From: Branchiostoma floridae
Taxonomy: Eukaryota; Chordata; Leptocardii; Amphioxiformes; Branchiostomatidae
DNA: 25,000 nucleotides
Assembly (NCBI RefSeq): GCF_000003815.2
Contig: NC_049996.1
Location: 3,428,266-3,453,265, forward strand
Direction of reading: 5' to 3'
Every line of letters begins with the position of its first letter. Position 1 is the first letter of the stretch. Shown here in pieces: positions 1 through 11,000 of the stretch. Below the pieces are notes generated by a model. That model saw only the letters and a list, made by a program, of their open reading frames with translations. It ran no database searches and was not told where the DNA came from. The position numbers and the translations under genes were made by a program.

Positions 1-405
1 CACACAAGGACACACACACACATACACACACATAGACACACACACGTAAACACACACAAACACACAAACACACACACACAAACACACTCACACATAAACA
101 CACACACACAAAGACACACACACACATAAACAAACGCACAAACACTCACATACACACGCACAAACACAGAAACACACACACACACATAGATACACACACA
201 TAAACACACACAAACACACAAACACACACACACACAAACACACACAAACACACACACATAAACACACACACACAAAGACACACACACACATAAACAAACA
301 CTCACATACACACGCACAAACACAGAAACACACACACACACATAAACACACACACACACACGCACACACACACACACACACACATACACACGCACAAACA
401 CACAC
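1..405. repeat. (CA)n-rich microsatellite
   Basis: An interrupted CA repeat with CATA, CAAA and CGCA interspersions fills the left edge of the window. Cys/Val-rich open frames across it are an artefact of the repeat. Confidence 0.97.
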
Positions 406-829
406 CTGCCTCCTTTTCATGTCTTTTATCATGAGAAGACATGTAACCTACCCAGCCTTTGTCATCCATGCCTGATCAAGCCAACCGACATAGAACCTGC
501 CCAATGGCACCTAGTACCTGCTTGTCACACAAAGTCTGCTGCTTTCTTTCCTGTAACGCAGAAACACACATACTATTAGTATGCAACGTTTGTGGAACAG
601 ACTGGAGTCACACGCACTCCCACCAGCATACACATGTCTATCCCGGACACGCCTAATGTATATAATCATGGTCTTTAAAACGTTTCCACAAGTGGATGAA
701 ATACGGTATCGCCAAGGGAATGAAAAGGGTAAAAGACTAGACTGATAACAAGATTCAAGCTATGTGCTACAGTAATTACCTTTGCCAGAATGGCTAAGGT
801 TATGTTTTCGGTTTGGTGGTGTGGTTCTC
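406..829. other. Intergenic, no gene seen
   Basis: No coding signal was recognised. A segment at 745-780 resembles 5331-5366 just before the second 1-kb block, and the motif TTTGCCAGAATGGCTAAGGT at 781 recurs near 2542. Confidence 0.5.
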
Positions 830-1400
830 CCCGTTTGTGAGCAGCATAACTCGAGAGGACTTCGATGGATGCAGCTGATATTTGGTGGGTGGGTAGGGGT
901 GTGGAAGACGAAGGTCGAGTTCGATAATGGGCCTCATAGCGGCTTGCTAAGGTACTGCAGCAGGACCTGCATGCTTGATATCTCGCGTTCCGGACATGCT
1001 GCGGTCGTGATTTTTGAGCGTTAGGGAGCCCTTAAAGCAGGGAGTGATTGCTGCGAGTTTGGGCCCCCTAGTGGCTTTCATGGAAGTGCAGGCGCCGGTT
1101 TAATTGCAAACTTTTGTCTGCGGACAGCATAACTCGAGAAGACTTCGACGGATGCAGCTGGTATTTGGTGGGTGGGTAGGGGTCTGGGAAACGAAGGGGG
1201 AGTTCGATAATGGGCCCCCTAGCGGCTTCCCTTGGTACTGCAGCGCAACTTCCGGGTGTGTTTTTCCATCTTCTGAACATGGTATGGCCACGAGTTTTGG
1301 GTGTTAGATAGCTGTTGTGCTCAGGAGTTAGTGACATAAGTTTGGGCCCCCTAGCGGCTAGTGTAGGGATAGCAGGGGCATTCTTGTCGAAAACTTCTGA
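830..1400 (+). repeat. Two tandem copies of a ~285-bp repeat module
   Basis: Copy 1 (about 830-1117) and copy 2 (about 1118-1400) share AGCATAACTCGAGA, TTTGGTGGGTGGGTAGGGGT, TTCGATAATGGGCC and the later TTTGGGCCCCCTAG. The short open frames here are repeat-derived. Confidence 0.85.
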
Positions 1401-1689
1401 AGCTTTACAACCCCACTCCACCTTAGCAGCTGTCACCACAGTTGAGGGGTTCCTGGTCCATGAATTGGACTGGCCTATGATCAGTCAGTACTGTGAGCAA
1501 CCTGATATTTCAGAGGTGTAAAGGTCAGACCTTGCAAATGTGTTAGTTGACCCTTAGGCCATATGATCAACTTGGCAAGCCAAAATGATGGGCTTATGTA
1601 CATAACAACGGTCTTAGTCTGTATTCTTCTCCTTCCTTTGAGTTTGAGAGGTAGGTACACTGTAATCTCTCTTTTCACTACATGGTCTC

Positions 1690-2045
1690 AATTTGAGCTG
1701 TCCTTGCAGTAGTCTTTTAAAAGCCATTTTCAGTCTCAAAGCCTTCATGCATTCAAGTCTGTCTCCAAAGAGTCAGCTTGAACTATGTAGAACATGTATC
1801 TTACCTTTTATATCATATGGTTGTGAGATTTGGGGCAGAGCTAATTCAGAAGACAATTGCCCAGCAGAAATTACACGGAGGTGATTTTGTGGAAAATCTT
1901 TTGGGTGTACATAGAGATACAAGGAACATGAGGTAGTAGAGCAGAGCTTGGGACATTGTTCCCAATTGACTTACATATATTTAATGTACAGTCAAGTTGT
2001 GGCTACACTTCAAACTTTCGGACTTTTCAACACATCCCCTATTGA
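1690..2045 (+). pseudogene. Degenerate LINE reverse transcriptase C-terminal fragment
   Basis: One frame from 1693 reads KAIFSLKAFMHSSLSPKSQL followed by FISYGCEIWG, matching the tract after the polymerase domain of many non-LTR retrotransposon reverse transcriptases (LxxYGCExWG). In-frame stops follow, and the similarity continues in another frame (AELGT..PIDLHIF) near 1945-1985. No full ORF remains; the fragment is dead. Confidence 0.7.
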
Positions 2046-2540
2046 AAGTAGGCGTGTATCACTCTGTCATCAAATTGAATATGAACTGATGAACAGCTGT
2101 AAGGAATTCAGGTTACAATGCGTAAGGGAAATTTGAAACGATATCGGTTACTTTTTTCTATGGATGTCTGAATTCACAGTTAGACAATAAGTACATAATG
2201 TACATTGTTAAAAATGTGGTTGAAAGATATATATATCCAGACATGTTTTCATTGACTGTCTACAAAAAAGTAAAGAAGGGATTCTCCAGGGAATATTATA
2301 TAAAATTTTCTAGATAAATATGTGGTATGGTGGGCTTTGTGCAAATTTAGAAGTAGTGCCTACCCCCTTGCAATTGTGACAGGGTGGTGGAAATGGTACT
2401 TGTTTCTCGATGCTTTAAGCTTGAGGGTGACTTCTGAACAGTTTCATACAACTAAAATGCACATTTGTGGAGTTATGGTTTTGGAGCTGAGGGGTTGCCG
2501 CACAAACCTGGACAATAGACTAAAACCACTGCGACAATTT
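2046..2540. other. Intergenic, nothing recognised
   Basis: AT-rich sequence without a supported gene or repeat family. Short open frames lack codon or domain signal. Confidence 0.4.
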
Positions 2541-2715
2541 TACCTTTGCCAGAATGGCTAAGGTTAGGTTTTGGATGTGTTTGTGTGTGTGTTAACAGCA
2601 TAACTCGAGAAGCCTGGGATGGATCCTGATGATATTTGGTAGGTGGGTAGGGATCGGGAAACGAAGGTCAAGTTTGATAATGGACCCCCTAGCGGCTTGC
2701 TAAGGTACTGCAGCA
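2541..2715 (+). repeat. Third, partial copy of the repeat module
   Basis: This copy carries TTTGCCAGAATGGCTAAGGT, AGCATAACTCGAGAA, GGTGGGTAGGG and AAGTTTGATAATGGACCCCC as in the 781-1243 region, and runs directly into the AT-rich tandem array. Confidence 0.8.
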
Positions 2716-2748
2716 GAAACTCAACTTTGGACGAAATAACTCTACAAC

Positions 2749-3345
2749 ATGTTGACGGATCGTCATGATTTTTGGTATGTAGATAGAATGAGTGATGACT
2801 TACATAATGAGATACTAATTATGCACATCAACAGCTCATTTGCATAATTAATTAGGAAAATTTATAAATCCACAGCATTCCATGATAGGACTTTCAAACT
2901 TGTCACATATGTAGCTGGGAAGGAGAGAAATGGCTATAGATATCAATTATGCAAATGATGACCTCATTTGCATTATTAATGAGAAAATATGAACATGTTG
3001 ACGGATCATCATGTTTTTTGGTATTTAGGTAGCATAAGTGAAGACCTACATAATGAGATACCAATTATGCAAATCAACAGCTAATTTGCATAATCAATTA
3101 GGAAAAGTACAAAAACCCACTGCATTTCATTATAGTACTTTCATCAAAGTTGTCACATATGTAACTGAGAAAGAGGGAAGAGAGTAAGGGGTGTATTTTA
3201 TTAAAGACTGAAAGAGAATAAGTCAAGAATGGATCAAAGGATCATCATGATTTTTGGTATGCTGATAGCTTAAGTAATACTTGATACAATTTGATATCGA
3301 TTAATGGTAACTTGGGATCTAATTTGCATAATCAATGTTGAAATT
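2749..3345 (+). repeat. AT-rich ~240-bp tandem repeat, about 2.5 units
   Basis: Units begin near 2749, 2995 and 3228 with variants of GTTGACGGATCATCATG.TTTTTGGTAT and continue with TAATGAGATAC.AATTATGCA and TTTGCATAAT.AATTAGGAAA. The third unit is partial. Confidence 0.85.
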
Positions 3346-3806
3346 TTATAAACCAACTCCAAGCATATGATTATAAAGAAAATGAAATGAGTAACGCATT
3401 TGTCTACAGACATCATTCTACATAACAAACCTTGTTATTTGGCAAAGGTATGTGTTCGTGGAACTCTAGTTTCAGTAATTTTCCCTTTATCTTTTCCTTT
3501 GATATCTACGATGTCGCATGTGGACGTTCCAACATTGTATATAGATAGCCCTTTTTTCAGATGATCTCTGACCTCCGAACTTGCACACAAACTACTTTTT
3601 GTGATATAATGCAATTATGATTTAGATTGTAGGTTGTAATGTATTGTAGACTGATTTTAGATGAGTCAGTTTTGAGTTCTTGATAATGCCACTGTAACTT
3701 TATAGTACTATTCTTGTGCATTTGTTTTTCCGTACATTTAGACTCTAATATCCTAAGCAACGCTGCCTGAGAGTCAGTGTAATTTGTCGCATTTCCTGAT
3801 AAATAC
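3346..3806. other. Intergenic, nothing recognised
   Basis: AT-rich spacer before the first 1-kb duplicated block. No supported gene or repeat. Confidence 0.4.
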
Positions 3807-4827
3807 AGTAATTTGCTAGTCTTTGTAATTGCACAGTTACGCCCAGGCGTTAGGTGTACCGTTACTCACCTGTAACTTCCGGGTTTACCTGAACTTTTCC
3901 AGAAGTGTTTCGCGAGATATTTACTACCTTTTCCTGGTCTTGAGACCTCAGTTAGTTTCTTAAACTCACCAGGAGCCGAAGCCTGTCAGCTCAGACGTCC
4001 TAAGACGTCCGCGTGAGGCCCCACGGCGCCGTAATGTTCGCTAATTCCGCAGGTGAGAACGGGGAAAAGTAACCTGTCGGACTCACAATAGGCTAGTCAC
4101 GTGATTGACCCGATGACGTATGCAGAAGCCGGGGTGAATGACCTCATGACGATTTGCCCCTTTGGTTAGTGTAAGTCGTGTTGATGCGATGTAAGCGAAG
4201 ACGTAACGCTAGTTCACCTTTATTCGCGGGGTAACCTATATCCGTTGCTTTCAGAAATGGGTATTTAGAGATATTAAGGATATCAACGGACTATTTTTAA
4301 ACTACATTACAACTTGAAACCACCGTCCGTCCAGTTAATGTTCCTTAATACCGTGTTGATAAACACAACGAATATAGGTTACCCTGCGGATAAAGGTAAC
4401 TACTACTGTCTAGCGTCACGCCATTTCGTTACGTATGATTTCAGTCTTATTAACTCTTCATTACCAGTTCATGTATCATAGGTGAATGATAAACTAACGT
4501 TGTGCAGTTTTCTCTCGAAAGTAAGCTGTAACTTTCTGTGACTTTCTGCGCCGAAGACGCCAATGGCGCAGATAAAAACTGTACATAACATTACTATTTT
4601 GTCTTGTTGACTTAGTTTACTTCATCTATTAAAATGTGAATTAATTACTGCAGACATTTCAACAATTTCGGCATGCTCGTTTCCGTCCTTTTTTTGTACA
4701 ACTTAATATAGCGTTATAGCAATAGTATTCTGCAATTGTATCCTCTGACGACAGCCAATGTTATTGGCCATCATTGCTCGACCACTATTGTTGTCGACCA
4801 CCTTGCGATACATTGTAATATTGCAGA
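3807..4827. repeat. 1-kb direct repeat block, copy 1
   Basis: The block runs from TTTGCTAGTCTTTGTAATTG to CCACCTTGCGATACATTGTA and aligns along its whole length with 5357-6371, with substitutions and small indels. It contains a GC-richer core with CACGTG and TGACGT motifs and a nested foldback MITE at 4205-4420. Confidence 0.88.
4205..4420. mobile_element. Foldback MITE, TAACGCTAG family, short copy 1
   Basis: The left end reads TAACGCTAGTTCACCTTTAT then CGCGGGGTAACCTATAT, and the right end is its reverse complement with a few changes (ATAGGTTACCCTGCGGATAA). It sits at the same relative place as its counterpart in the second 1-kb block. Confidence 0.75.
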
Positions 4828-5356
4828 CAGTTGTTACATATTCACAAGGTATAACATTCCTAAAATTTTCTGTCTTGCTCCTTCCTGGCTATTCGAAAAT
4901 ATTAACTTGGTGGTGTTACGTAATTACATGAAAAGGTAAAAAAAATGTGAAATTAGCAAGCTAAATCTGGAGAGACGCTGTATCTATGAAAAAACACGTG
5001 AGCCTGTATACCCCTGCGAAACAATGGACTGTTCCATATGACATGAGGACTCAAGCATTGACCGGTTTTGCCAAACGTTAAATATAGTCTAGATATGCCA
5101 AGCATTATTTTTGTCACCAGAAGTCTAAGACTAAAATCTTTAAGACGCCGGGTAAGGTACATACAATAGGCAATGTTTCTGTATCTACGGGACCGGTAAT
5201 CGTGTGTTAATGCTCAGATCAATGGGAAAAATCCATGGGCCGATAGAAAGTGACCGCAATGGCCAGGTGGTCGCTATGCAAAGATGGTCGCTAATGCACG
5301 TTTGACTGTTGTTAGTGTCTATTTCAATCTGATAACAAGATTTAAGCTGTGTGCTA
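4828..5356. other. Spacer between the two 1-kb blocks
   Basis: Nothing recognised apart from a short stretch (5331-5366) resembling 745-780. No supported gene. Confidence 0.4.
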
Positions 5357-6371
5357 CAGTAATTTGCTAGTCTTTGTAATTGCACAGTTACGCCCAGACG
5401 TTAGGTGTACCGTTACGCACCTGTAACTTCCGGGTTCAACTTAACTTTTCCAGAAGTGTTTCGCGAGAGATTGACAACCCTTTCCTGGTCTTAAGACCTC
5501 ATTTAGGTGCTTGAACTCATCAGGAACCGAAGCCTGTCAGCTCAGACGTCCTAAGACGTCCGCGTGAGGCCCCATAGCGCCGTAAGCTTAGTTACCTACG
5601 CAGGTGAGAAGGGGAAAAGTAACCAGTAGGACTCACAATAGGCTACTCACGTGATTCACCCGATGACGTATGCAGAAGCCGGGGTGAATGACCGATTTGC
5701 CCCTTTGGATAGTGTAAGTCGTGTTTATGCGATGTAAGCGAAGGCGTAACACTAGTTCACCTTTATCCGCGGGGTAACCTATATCCGTTGCTTTCAGAAA
5801 TGGGTATTTTATTTAGGGGAGTTAAATGGGAGATATTAAGGAGTCAACGGACGGTTTTTAAATTACATTACAACTTGAAACCACCGTCCGTCCAGTTAAT
5901 GTCCCTTTATACAGTGTTGATAAACATAACGAATATAGGTTACCCTGCGGATAAAGGTGAACTAGCGTTACGCCGTTTCGTTACGTATGATTTCAGTCTT
6001 ATTAACTGTTAATTATCAGTTCATCTATCATAGGTGACTGATAAAACTAACGTTTGTGCATTTTTCTCTCAAAAGTAAGCTGTAACTTTCTGTTACTTTC
6101 TCCACTGAAGACGCCAACGACGCAAAATTTAACACTTTCTTAAAAATTTAAGATAAAACTTAGTTTACTTCATGTATCAACAGATGAATTAATGACTATT
6201 GCAAACCTTTGAGCAATCCTAGCAAGCTCGTTTCCGTCTTTTTTTTTTGCACAACTAACAATAGCAATAATATTTTGCAATTTTACCCTCTGATGGCTCC
6301 CAATGTTATCAACAATGATTTGCTCGGCCATTGTTGTTGTCTACCACCTTGCGGTACATTGTAAAATTGCC
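5357..6371. repeat. 1-kb direct repeat block, copy 2
   Basis: This is the counterpart of 3807-4827, in the same orientation and with the same internal order, including the palindromic tract CTCAGACGTCCTAAGACGTC and the nested MITE. Confidence 0.88.
5749..5973. mobile_element. Foldback MITE, TAACGCTAG family, short copy 2
   Basis: The left end (CTAGTTCACCTTTATCCGCG, then GGGTAACCTATAT) is mirrored at the right end by ATAGGTTACCCTGCGGATAA followed by AGGTGAACTAGCGTTA. It is about 225 bp with arms of about 45 bp and no coding capacity. Confidence 0.82.
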
Positions 6372-7342
6372 TCTTAACGGTATTAATCTTTAAGAAAGAT
6401 GTACTCGGTACACTTGCGAATCATCATTTTACAATACAATGTATATTTTGTCCTTATAAAATGCTTTAGCGCTTATAAAATCATGTATATGTGTATCATG
6501 ATTTTGCCCTTGGCAAAAGCTATGGGCCTGCTGTGCGCTTTTGAAGCGCGCTTTTTTGGAGATTCTTCTTGACGGAGAGGAGGAATGCGTAAGCACTTAG
6601 GAAAGTAGGCAGGATCGTTTGGCTGTATTATTTTCACAATTTCTGCATTTTTCTGTATCTGCATTCGATATGGACGTTGGACATCTGCTAGTTTGATGTG
6701 GTGGTTCAAAAGTTATTGTAACAGTGGGGATAATTCAAGTACCGACAAACGACCTTGCCAAATGACTGTCAGTCTTCTGTAGCGTAGTGGTTTGCGTTGC
6801 AGGGTTTTGTGATCTGTTGGCGTGGTTAGTTTGGCAGCGCTTGAACCTCACCGTTACACTATCAATGAATCTTTATCATCTTTTATGTGTAGAGTCACCG
6901 AAGTCACTCGAAGATTCCCGCTAGTCTGAGGTATCTGAGGAGAGGAAATGGTGACAATTATTGTATCAAAAACAAACCTTTTATAAACAATGGCCGCCAT
7001 GTTTTGACCAGGGAGTAAAACAACAGTAAAATCGACAGCCCACCTCCCCCCCCAAAGAAATTGCTTGAAAAAGTTTGAAAGGCATGAACAAGTTGTGACT
7101 GACATACCTTTCAACCATCCGAAGATTCTGAAGAGTCTGAAACGACAAGATGGTGAAATTTATTAAAATCATTTCATCATAATCATTTCAAAGAAATTGA
7201 AAACCATGTTCTGACGCACGCATTAATTAGATAAAACAAATAAGAACAAAAGAAGAAAGTGTGTGTTTTAACTTGGAAGTTCATCTGTGTTGGTAGAAGT
7301 CATTCTTGAAAAAGTTGAAATGTAACTTCCAACACAACAATT
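6372..7342. other. 3' flank of the gene, nothing firmly recognised
   Basis: Open frames here are short and lack domain signals. On the minus strand an AATAAA hexamer lies at 7164-7159, about 630 bases past the Death-domain stop, and could be the poly(A) signal; this is weak. Confidence 0.35.
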
Positions 7343-7559
7343 GACTCACCCAAATTTTCGACTACACAGCATCAGTCTTTGTCGAGGAATGAACAATCCA
7401 CTGATGTCGTGACGGTGGGCGCCATAGACTTTCTGCAACCAATGATCCACTGCTCACTGAGTCACATGTTCTATCTGCATAACGTGACGTCACGACAGCA
7501 GTGGATTGTTCATTCCTTGACAAAGACTGATGCTGTGCAGTCGAAAATTTGGGTGAGTC
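7343..7559. repeat. Inverted repeat (stem ~72 bp)
   Basis: The left arm, about 7343-7414 (GACTCACCCAAATTTTCGAC), is mirrored at about 7488-7559 (GTCGAAAATTTGGGTGAGTC). The arms share an almost complete reverse-complement match around a loop of about 73 bases. Confidence 0.88.
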
Positions 7560-7562
7560 CAA
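7461..7562 (+). repeat. 102-bp direct repeat, copy 1
   Basis: By eye it is base-for-base identical to 7677-7778. It contains the palindrome CGTGACGTCACG, with a consensus CRE (TGACGTCA) at 7485-7492. Confidence 0.92.
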
Positions 7563-7676
7563 TTTTCGTGTTGGAAATTACTAGAACCGTCACGGTGTCA
7601 CATGCCGTAATTGACCAGAGTTCCTATGGTTTTTCTTTTTCCTCTCTGGCTACACGATAAATGTTAAGTTGTTGGT

Positions 7677-7778
7677 GTCACATGTTCTATCTGCATAACG
7701 TGACGTCACGACAGCAGTGGATTGTTCATTCCTTGACAAAGACTGATGCTGTGCAGTCGAAAATTTGGGTGAGTCCAA
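7677..7778 (+). repeat. 102-bp direct repeat, copy 2
   Basis: Identical to 7461-7562. It ends 14 bases before the stop codon of the Death-domain exon and carries a second CRE palindrome at 7701-7708, so it lies in the predicted 3' UTR on the minus strand. Confidence 0.92.
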
Positions 7779-7791
7779 AATGTGTGTTTTG

Positions 7792-8069
7792 TTAGTATAT
7801 AACAGCTGCAGGTCCAAAGGGTTTACCTTCCAGTGTCTCCGCAACGCGCCTTTGTTCGATTTTGACGAGAGCTTTCTTCAGGGCCTGAAGAGTTGCAGCT
7901 GCCCCAGCCCTGTCTCTCCACTTCCTCAGCATCTCTCTACATCTCCTGTCCTCATCTTTCTTCTTCCGCTCTATTCCATCTATCTGGTTCTCGGTGAAGT
8001 TCAGCTTTCGAGCCAAATTGTCCCAATGGGAACTGGCTCCATCAACAACTTTGTCGAAATAGTAGTCGA
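7792..8069 (-). CDS. C-terminal Death domain exon with stop
   Basis: After the acceptor TTATTGTTCTAG the exon reads DYYFDKVVDGASSHWDNLAR, KLNFTENQIDGIERKKKD, REMLRKWRDRAGAAATLQAL and KKALVKIEQRRVAETLEG, ending in TAA. The pattern W..LA..L....I..I.........ML..W.......T...L..AL..I.......E is a canonical Death domain, with the conserved Trp residues of helices 1 and 5. Death domains recruit partners by homotypic assembly. Phase 1 entry agrees with the linker and UPA exons. Confidence 0.88.
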
Positions 8070-11000
8070 CTAGAACAATAAGCATAAAACTTATACAGAC
8101 ATCTAGACACAGGGAACTAAGAATTCACTAGGACTTCATCCGGGTCATTTGAAGTGAATCACCAACTCCAGACAGGAGGATTTTTGTACCATCGCACACC
8201 GGGGCATTTCACAAACCTCCTTCATCGATAGTTATTCTAATGTAATTTCTGAAATCAATTCATTTTAAAGGTACAAATTTTGTGGTTGCATGTATTTATT
8301 GTACATAATCATTGAGATACGTATATCAATATTGTATGTCTAACATGACTTGATAAATACCTTGCTTAGGTGGTTTTGAGGAAGGCCCCACGTCGCTGAG
8401 CTGTCTTCCATGTCGCTTTTGGCTTGTCTTCTTTTCACCTGTTATCAAGGAAAGATGACAAAGGCAATTAGGTACGACAATTTAAGGTGTTCACATAGAC
8501 TCTCCAGTCGTGATTATTATCAGAATAAGTCTTGTTTCAATAACACGTTCCTACTTTGACTTTTGTACTACTTTTTGTAGTTTGGCCTACTTTACTAAGG
8601 ATACGTTTCTCCTAATAAAGATTTGTGAAAAATTGCAAATGCCCAATCAAATTATAGCATCTGATCTAGCTTTCCCTTTACTCAATATACCTTCTAAGAT
8701 TCTATGCTTTTTTCTGCAATGACAGTTCTTCACCGCATGTTCATAACAAAAATCAGTTGCCAATCTGCCGCCACTTATTGGGGGGGGGGTCCTATGTACG
8801 TAGTTTTCATATTGTGTGAATAAATGAAATTTAATATTTAAAAAATCTCAAATAATTAAGCCAACGTTTATAAAAATCATCATGACTGCTGTTGGAATGT
8901 GTTTCAATGTTCCACAGAGAGTTAACGCTAGTTCACCTTTATACGTAGGGTAACCTATAAGTCTAATATGGTCAAATATTGTAGTTTGAATCTACCGTCC
9001 GTCGTCGTGATATCCTCAAACAGTCGAACCGCAGGTCACCGTAGAACGCGTTATTCTCTGAAATACGGCTTACGCCGGGTCACGGACTGACCCCGCTACA
9101 TGGGTGTAAACAGCAGCTTATTTTGCAACAAAGACACCTTAGATATACATAATGTTTATTCTTTTTCGTATCTACATGATTTGCCCAGCACAGCCAAGTG
9201 GATATTTATTGCATTGCAAAAGATCAGCCAACGTTGTGGCCCCTCAAAAAAAGCAATTTTCGGTCTGTGTATTTGTAATTATCTTTTCTCCAGTTGGCCG
9301 GGACACAATCAGTTTTGTCCACAGTCGGACAGTCCAGTTCCTCATCTTTACATTGATACCAAACTTGAAGGGTAAATTTTAGGAGAAACGGTTTTGCCCC
9401 AAATTAACTGCGAACATGCGCAAATCACAGTGGTGAATTTTCAGTCTGGTTGTAGCTACCCAAGCACACTACCCTGCGGACGGACCCAATTTTTATACAT
9501 TTCACATTGTGTCACAGACCTCATTTCCTGGTACAAGAATCTGAATGGGTGCGGCTGTCACATGCAATATAATAAGTGGCATGATGATAATCAAACGCAC
9601 ATAGACACAGAGTTTTAGTACAAAGTAAGAGTTTTTAAGATTCATCATATTTTGAGTCAATCTGTTTCGAACTCCTGGTCCGAACCTGGGTTCGAACGGT
9701 GGAACCCAGCCGGTACGTTCCATGTTCGTGCCGAGGGGGGCAGGCCTAATGTTGCAAGTTCAACCAGCATTTGGAAAAGATGATATAACTAACGCCTCAA
9801 GTCTTGCCGTCGCAAATAGATTTCGGGAAGCCCACCAAAATAAAACTAACATTATCCAGAAGCCAGAATAAGTAGGATTCATGTGCAAGCGTAATGATGT
9901 CAAAACATCATGTCTGAGTTTTGTAAAGCATAGTGAAAGATCAGTGTGTGCGGTTTCTCATTCGAAAAAAGATGCCGGGGAATTTGACATGGCTGTAGTT
10001 TTTTGGGGGGCAAAACCGTTTCTCCTAAAATTTACCCTTCAAATTTGGTATCAATGTAAAGGTGAGGAACTGGACTGTCCGACTGTGGACAAAACTGATT
10101 GTGTCCCGGCCAACTGGAGAAAAGATAATCACAAATACACAGACCGAAAATTGCTTTGTTCCGAGGGCCACAACGTTGGCTGAACTTTTGCAATGCAATA
10201 AATATCCACATGACTGTGCTGGGCAAATCCTGTAGATGTGAAAAAGTATAAACATTATGTAGGTCTGAGGTCTTTTTGTTGCACAACAGGCAGTTGTTTA
10301 TACGCATGCAGCGGGGTCAAACCAGGACAAACTGCGTTCTGGCTCATGACCTGTCCAGAGAAGGCTGCGCAGAACGGATGCGCATAGAGCTCTGCGGTTC
10401 GCCTGCAAATACGAAATTCTGAAAGCAACGGATAAAGGTGAACTAGCGTTACCATATTGTACCCAGAGCATGTATATGTTTATAGGGGCAGGAAAGTGGA
10501 TGTTTTCAAAATCATTTTATAATGCCACTTAATGTTCTTTACTAGGGATGGGTACGGTGTACCTGTACAAAACCGGTTTTTCTCAGTGGACCGGTCCAGA
10601 AATAACGGACCTGAAAAAATCCGGTGGACAGGACGTTGGACCGATTGGAAAATGAACAGATTATATGGACAGGCATTCAGACGTTTTTTTGGCCTACCTG
10701 TCGACGAAAATAATTGGCGAAATAGAGTAGAGTCTATAATAATTTCTGCCAACTTTTACAGTCAATTGTACCGAGGCAGTTCGCTTTGTACTATTTTAAA
10801 ACGCCAGTGGGAGTCGAATACTACACAAAACAGATTTCTTTGTAGCAAAATGGACCAATGTTTTGAGTATTATTCATTCACAAGTTTTCACATACTGAAT
10901 CAGGTCCAGGTTCAGATCCGGACCTGGACCTGAACGTCTGGACCTGAACCGGACCTGGACCTGAATTTTCTCTATCGGTACCCACCCCTAGTCTTTACAC

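Noticed and set aside
88-432. Cys/Val-rich minus-strand open frame
   Set aside because: It is the translation of the (CA)n microsatellite; there is no codon or domain signal.
7362-7844. Similar short frames containing SLSRNEQST on both strands
   Set aside because: They arise from the inverted and direct copies of the 102-bp repeat.
9100-10307. Pairs of 76- and 91-codon frames with similar proteins on opposite strands
   Set aside because: They are the two inverted arms of one foldback element, so the similarity is DNA-level mirroring rather than two genes.
10532-10933. Plus-strand 133-codon frame
   Set aside because: It is almost entirely inside the hAT-like MITE with GGACCTG tracts; no transposase motifs.
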